Of a stretch of 64,000 nt of DNA, positions 61,025-64,000 are shown one piece after another. The translations under genes and the position numbers were made by a program. Positions within the stretch are counted from its first letter, which is position 1; every line of letters begins with the position of its first letter. The notes under the pieces are model-generated. The model did not search any database. It was not told the origin of the DNA and worked only from the letters and a program-made list of their open reading frames with translations. Source of the DNA: Agrococcus lahaulensis DSM 17612 (GTDB lineage Bacteria > Actinomycetota > Actinomycetes > Actinomycetales > Microbacteriaceae); NCBI RefSeq assembly GCF_000425105.1, contig NZ_AULD01000006.1, positions 248,001-312,000 of the forward strand. Reading direction: 5' to 3'.

Positions 61025-62530
61025 TTGACCTTCCAAGACCTCAACATCGATGCCGACATGGTCCAGGCGCTCGCCGACCGCGGCATCCTCGAGCCCTTCC
61101 CCATCCAGGCGCAGACGATCCCGCTCGCGCTCTCCGGACAGGACATCATCGGCCAGGCGAAGACCGGCACCGGCAAGACCTTCGCGTTCGGCCTGCCGCT
61201 CGCGCAGCGCCTCGGCCCAGAGCCCGAGAGCGGCGTGCAGGCGCTCATCGTCGTGCCCACGCGCGAGCTCGCCGTGCAGGTGACCGAGGACATGGAGCTC
61301 ATCACCTCCAACCGGCCGACGACGATCGTCTCCATCTACGGCGGCAAGGCCTACGAGGGCCAGGTCGAGCAGCTCAAGGCCGGCGCGCAGATCGTGGTCG
61401 GCACCCCCGGACGCCTCCTCGACCTCGCCCAGCAGCGCATCCTCGACCTCTCGAACGTGCGCGAGATCGTGCTCGACGAGGCCGACAAGATGCTCGACCT
61501 CGGCTTCCTCCCCGACGTCGAGAAGATCTTCTCGAAGGTGCCCGCCGTGCGGCACACGATGCTCTTCTCGGCGACGATGCCGGGCGCGGTCGTCGCCCTG
61601 GCACGCCGCTTCATGTCGCGCCCGCTGCACATCCGCGCCGCGGGCGTCGACGAGACGATCGCGCAGGCCAACATCGAGCACGTCGTCTACCGCGCGCACG
61701 CGCTCGACAAGGACGAGGTCGTCTCGCGCATCCTGCAGGCCGAGGGCCGCGGCAAGACCGTCATCTTCACGCGCACGAAGCGCGCCGCCTCGCGCCTCAC
61801 CGAGGAGCTCATCGACCGCGGCTTCGCGGCCGCCGCCGTGCACGGCGACATGAGCCAGGAGGCGCGCGAGCGCGCGATGGCGCAGTTCAAGGCCGGCAAG
61901 AAGGACGTGCTCATCGCGACCGACGTCGCCGCGCGCGGCATCGACGTCGACGACGTCACCCACGTCATCAACCACACGATCCCCGAGGACGAGAAGGCCT
62001 ACCTGCACCGCGTGGGCCGCACGGGCCGCGCCGGCCGCACGGGCATCGCGGTCACGTTCGTCGACTGGGAGGACCTGCACAAGTGGTCGCTCATCGACCG
62101 CGCGCTCGAGTTCGGCCGCCCCGAGCCGCTCGAGACCTACTCGTCGAGCCCGCACCTCTACAGCGACCTCAACATCCCGGTCGGCTCGAAGGGACGCCTG
62201 ACGACGACGCCGCCCAACAAGGACGCGAAGCGCGAGCACATCGCCGAGTACGCGGCGGGCGACGGCTCGGCCGCGGGCGGCCGCGGTCGCGGCGGCGAGC
62301 GCGGGCGCGGCGGCGACCGCGACGGCGGCGGGCAGCGTCGTCGCCGCAGCGGCGGCCGCTCGAGCGGCGAGGGACGGCAGGCGGATGCGTCGACCGCGAC
62401 CGAGGGCCGCGGCACGCACGACGGCGGGGGCGCCGGGCACCGCGACGGCAACGCCGCGCCGACGCAGCGCCGGCGCCGTCGCCGCCGCACGGGCGGCGGC
62501 GGGAACGCGCCGCAGGCGCCGCAGGCCTAG
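61025..62530 (+). CDS. rhlE: DEAD-box RNA helicase RhlE
   Basis: The protein has 501 residues from TTG 61025 (LTFQDLNIDADMVQAL). It has Q motif GILEPFPIQAQTIP, I AKTGTGKT, Ia PTRELAVQV, Ib TPGRLL, II VLDEADKM, III SAT, IV VIFTRTKRAA, V ATDVAARGID and VI HRVGRTGRAGR. The C-terminal ~120 residues are Gly/Arg/Asp-rich (RGRGGERGRGGDRDGG) and basic, probably RNA-binding and disordered. It unwinds RNA in ribosome assembly and mRNA turnover. The ATG at 60977 would lie before the promoter. Position matches Rv3211. Confidence 0.95.
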   Translation: MTFQDLNIDADMVQALADRGILEPFPIQAQTIPLALSGQDIIGQAKTGTGKTFAFGLPLAQRLGPEPESGVQALIVVPTRELAVQVTEDMELITSNRPTTIVSIYGGKAYEGQVEQLKAGAQIVVGTPGRLLDLAQQRILDLSNVREIVLDEADKMLDLGFLPDVEKIFSKVPAVRHTMLFSATMPGAVVALARRFMSRPLHIRAAGVDETIAQANIEHVVYRAHALDKDEVVSRILQAEGRGKTVIFTRTKRAASRLTEELIDRGFAAAAVHGDMSQEARERAMAQFKAGKKDVLIATDVAARGIDVDDVTHVINHTIPEDEKAYLHRVGRTGRAGRTGIAVTFVDWEDLHKWSLIDRALEFGRPEPLETYSSSPHLYSDLNIPVGSKGRLTTTPPNKDAKREHIAEYAAGDGSAAGGRGRGGERGRGGDRDGGGQRRRRSGGRSSGEGRQADASTATEGRGTHDGGGAGHRDGNAAPTQRRRRRRRTGGGGNAPQAPQA

Positions 62531-62547
62531 CCAGCTCCTCATCGCAT

Positions 62548-62575
62548 CGGCCGTCCCGCGCTCGCGGGGCGGCCG
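62548..62575 (+). terminator. rhlE terminator
   Basis: A 12-bp stem CGGCCGTCCCGC / GCGGGGCGGCCG (one T-G wobble) with a 4-nt loop, 17 nt after the rhlE stop. Confidence 0.75.
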
Positions 62576-62595
62576 TTCGCGTGCCGCCCGCAGTC

Positions 62596-62697
62596 GCGGA
62601 GTGCCGACACTCTGCTGCTCAGCGCCCGCGGGAACCGCAGAGTGCCGACCCTCTGCGCTCAGCAGCCGCGGGAATCGCAGAGTGCCGACACTCTGCG
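62596..62697. repeat. Three tandem ~40-bp units, each with a palindrome
   Basis: Palindromes of the form (C)GCAGAGTGCCGACACTCTGC lie at 62596-62615, 62636-62656 and 62676-62697, with cores GTGCCGAC at 62601, 62642 and 62682 (period 41, then 40). Spacers share CTCAGC..CCGCGGGAA. Copy 1 has GCGGAG for GCAGAG and copy 2 has one change (GACCCTC), so arms differ slightly. The units lie between convergent rhlE and the PHP gene. Confidence 0.85.
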
Positions 62698-62725
62698 CGC
62701 GGGAGGCGCGGCGGGCGGGCGCGGG

Positions 62726-63595
62726 TCAGGCGGGGAGGACCGGCTGCCAGCCGGTCGCGCGGCGCACGATCTCGGCGAGCACCTCGGGCTCGGTCGAGTG
62801 CTCGCCGAGCCTGTTGGGCTTGCCGAAGCCGTGGTAGTCGCTCGAGCCCGTCACGAGCAGGCCGTGCCGCTCGGCGTCCGCGAGCAGCACCCGTCGCGAC
62901 GCCTCGTCGTTGTCGCGGTGCCACACCTCGACGCCGTCGAGCCCGGCGTCGACGAGCGTGCCGAGCGCGCGCATCCGCATGACCGGGCGGCCGCGCGCGG
63001 CCGGGTGGGCGAGCACGGCGACGCCGCCGGCCTGCTTGATGATGCCGATCGCGGCGGCCGGGTCGGGCGCGTGGTGCGGCTGGTAGTAGCCGCCCTGCCA
63101 GTGGAGGATGCCCTCGAAGGCCGCCGAGCGGTCGGGCACGATGCCGAGCGTGACGAGCGCGTCGGCGATGTGCGGGCGGCCGATCGTCGCGCCCGGCGCA
63201 GAGTGCTCCTCGACGTGCTCCCACGTGAGCGGGTAGTCGCGGCCGATCGCGTGCACCATGCGCTCGGCGCGCTCGAGCCGCTCGAGCCGGATCCGCTCGC
63301 GCTCCCCCACGAACGCCGACGACTCCGGGTCGAGCAGGTAGCCGAGCACGTGCACGCTCGCGGGCCCGAGCTGCGCCGAGAACTCGACGCCCGGGATGAG
63401 CGCGACGCCCGTCTCGCGCGCGGCCTCGCTCGCCTCCGCCCAGCCGCTCACGGTGTCGTGGTCGGTGAGCGCGACGGCGCCGAGCCCCGCGGCCGCGGCG
63501 GCGCGCACGACATCGCCCGGCGCATCCGTCCCGTCCGACTCCCGCGAGTGCGCGTGGAGGTCGATCGGCCCCAGCGCGGCCCAGTCCGTGGTCAC
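62726..63595 (-). CDS. PHP-domain phosphoesterase
   Basis: The protein has 289 residues. It has metal-site motifs DLHAHSRESDGTD, LTDHDTVSGW, GVEFSA, LAHPAARG and GSSDYHG. It resembles the YciV/TrpH (RNase AM, 3',5'-nucleoside bisphosphate phosphatase) group. GTG 63595 is placed by TAGTCT six bases upstream. It diverges from the gene at 63617. Confidence 0.9.
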   Translation of the reverse strand: MTTDWAALGPIDLHAHSRESDGTDAPGDVVRAAAAAGLGAVALTDHDTVSGWAEASEAARETGVALIPGVEFSAQLGPASVHVLGYLLDPESSAFVGERERIRLERLERAERMVHAIGRDYPLTWEHVEEHSAPGATIGRPHIADALVTLGIVPDRSAAFEGILHWQGGYYQPHHAPDPAAAIGIIKQAGGVAVLAHPAARGRPVMRMRALGTLVDAGLDGVEVWHRDNDEASRRVLLADAERHGLLVTGSSDYHGFGKPNRLGEHSTEPEVLAEIVRRATGWQPVLPA

Positions 63596-63601
63596 CTCGC
63601 C

Positions 63602-63611
63602 AGACTACGCT
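63602..63611. promoter_or_regulatory. Overlapping divergent -10 hexamers (PHP / EEP)
   Basis: The minus strand TAGTCT (63607-63602) lies 6 nt before GTG 63595. The plus strand TACGCT (63606-63611) lies 5 nt before GTG 63617. The two -10 elements share two base pairs, in only 21 bp between start codons. Confidence 0.6.
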
Positions 63612-63616
63612 GGGCG

Positions 63617-64000
63617 GTGATGCTCGCGATCCTCGGCGCTCTCGTCGCCCTCGTCGTCGCCGCGTGCCTCGCGATCGCCGCGTGGCCGCAGGCGCTCGGG
63701 CTCGAGCAGGCGCCGATCGTCGCGCAGGTCGTCTCGATGCGCGTGGGCGTCATCGGCATCGCGCTCGTGCTCGCGCTCATCGCGCTGTGCTTCGTCGGCT
63801 GGCGCCGCGTGCGGCCCTTCGTGCTCGGCATCGTCTCGCTGCTCATCGTCTTCTCGCTCGTCTCGGGCGGCATCCACGCCTCGCGCGGGCTCGACGACTC
63901 GCAGTCGATCGACCGCGACTCGGGCGACCTCGTCGTGCTCACCTGGAACACCCTCGGCGACGAGCCGGGCGTCGACGAGATCGCGCGCGTCATCGACGAG
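63617..64000 (+). CDS. Membrane-anchored endonuclease/exonuclease/phosphatase-family protein (partial)
   Basis: The first 128 codons only; the gene runs off the right edge. It has three N-terminal hydrophobic helices (AILGALVALVVAACLAIAAWP, VGVIGIALVLALIALCFVGW, FVLGIVSLLIVFSLVSG) followed by LVVLTWNTLGDEPGVDEIARVI, which is the start of an EEP (DNase I-like) domain. The catalytic Glu/His residues lie beyond the window. Start is GTG 63617, or ATG 63620; the former fits the leaderless spacing. Confidence 0.75.
   Translation, partial: MMLAILGALVALVVAACLAIAAWPQALGLEQAPIVAQVVSMRVGVIGIALVLALIALCFVGWRRVRPFVLGIVSLLIVFSLVSGGIHASRGLDDSQSIDRDSGDLVVLTWNTLGDEPGVDEIARVIDE

Noticed and set aside
62596-62697. 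CRISPR array
   Set aside because: Only three units, palindromic throughout, with spacers that are nearly identical rather than unique, and no cas genes.

Overview
The window is very GC-rich with strong third-position GC bias. Its gene content is that of an actinobacterium: UPF0182, DUF3107, DUF3039, an AdnA/AdnB-type helicase-nuclease pair, UvrD2, an ftsE-ftsX-smpB block, and a tmRNA whose tag reads ADAKRTDFALAA. Short intergenic repeats of the 'ctcgata...ctcgacc' kind point to the Microbacteriaceae (an Agrococcus-like genome is possible, but this is not proven here). Most of the window is ordinary chromosome. I see no prophage, transposase, plasmid origin or CRISPR array.

Layout. 1-8.4 kb: a truncated DUF308-lipase fusion, tmRNA (ssrA), a MurJ-type flippase facing an ATP-grasp gene, pfkA, and smpB-ftsX-ftsE. 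8.7-12.3 kb: a secreted beta-helix protein and an HpaB-type flavin monooxygenase sit between ftsE and prfB, splitting a cluster that is usually contiguous. 12.3-19.8 kb: an MFS transporter, a Ser/Thr kinase without PASTA domains, and a compact seven-gene Tad/Flp pilus locus. 19.9-25.7 kb: small metabolic enzymes (alpha/beta hydrolase, VOC protein, cyclase-like toroid, flavodoxin-like protein, hydroxyacyl-CoA dehydrogenase, SDR), tRNA-Leu and DedA. 25.7-28.9 kb: a Mn(II)-type ABC importer with its MntR-like repressor and a perfect palindromic operator over the first gene's start. 28.9-34.4 kb: murI-rph-rdgB diverging from a four-gene osmoprotectant ABC importer. 34.4-43.2 kb: GNAT, nicotinate phosphoribosyltransferase, DUF3039, an HtrA protease, an aminotransferase, a nitrilase, a thiamine-binding/AIM24 pair, a methyltransferase and initiator tRNA.

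43.2-62.5 kb matches, from memory, the order around M. tuberculosis Rv3193c-Rv3211: UPF0182, a PDZ-Lon protease, a DUF2342 metalloprotease, an Rv3196-like protein, UvrD2, NudC, a kinase-like protein, AdnB, AdnA, DUF3107, a small membrane protein, a ferritin-like protein and RhlE. The window ends in a PHP phosphoesterase and the start of a membrane-anchored endonuclease/exonuclease/phosphatase protein.

Two patterns run through the whole window. First, many genes have a TAnnnT -10-like hexamer 5-9 nt before the start codon, which implies widespread leaderless transcription; genes inside operons are joined by 4-nt GTGA/ATGA overlaps. Second, the heptamer GGATGCG/CGCATCC recurs on both strands. 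It recruits otherwise uncommon codons (GAT GCG or GCA TCC), which suggests selection on the DNA word itself.
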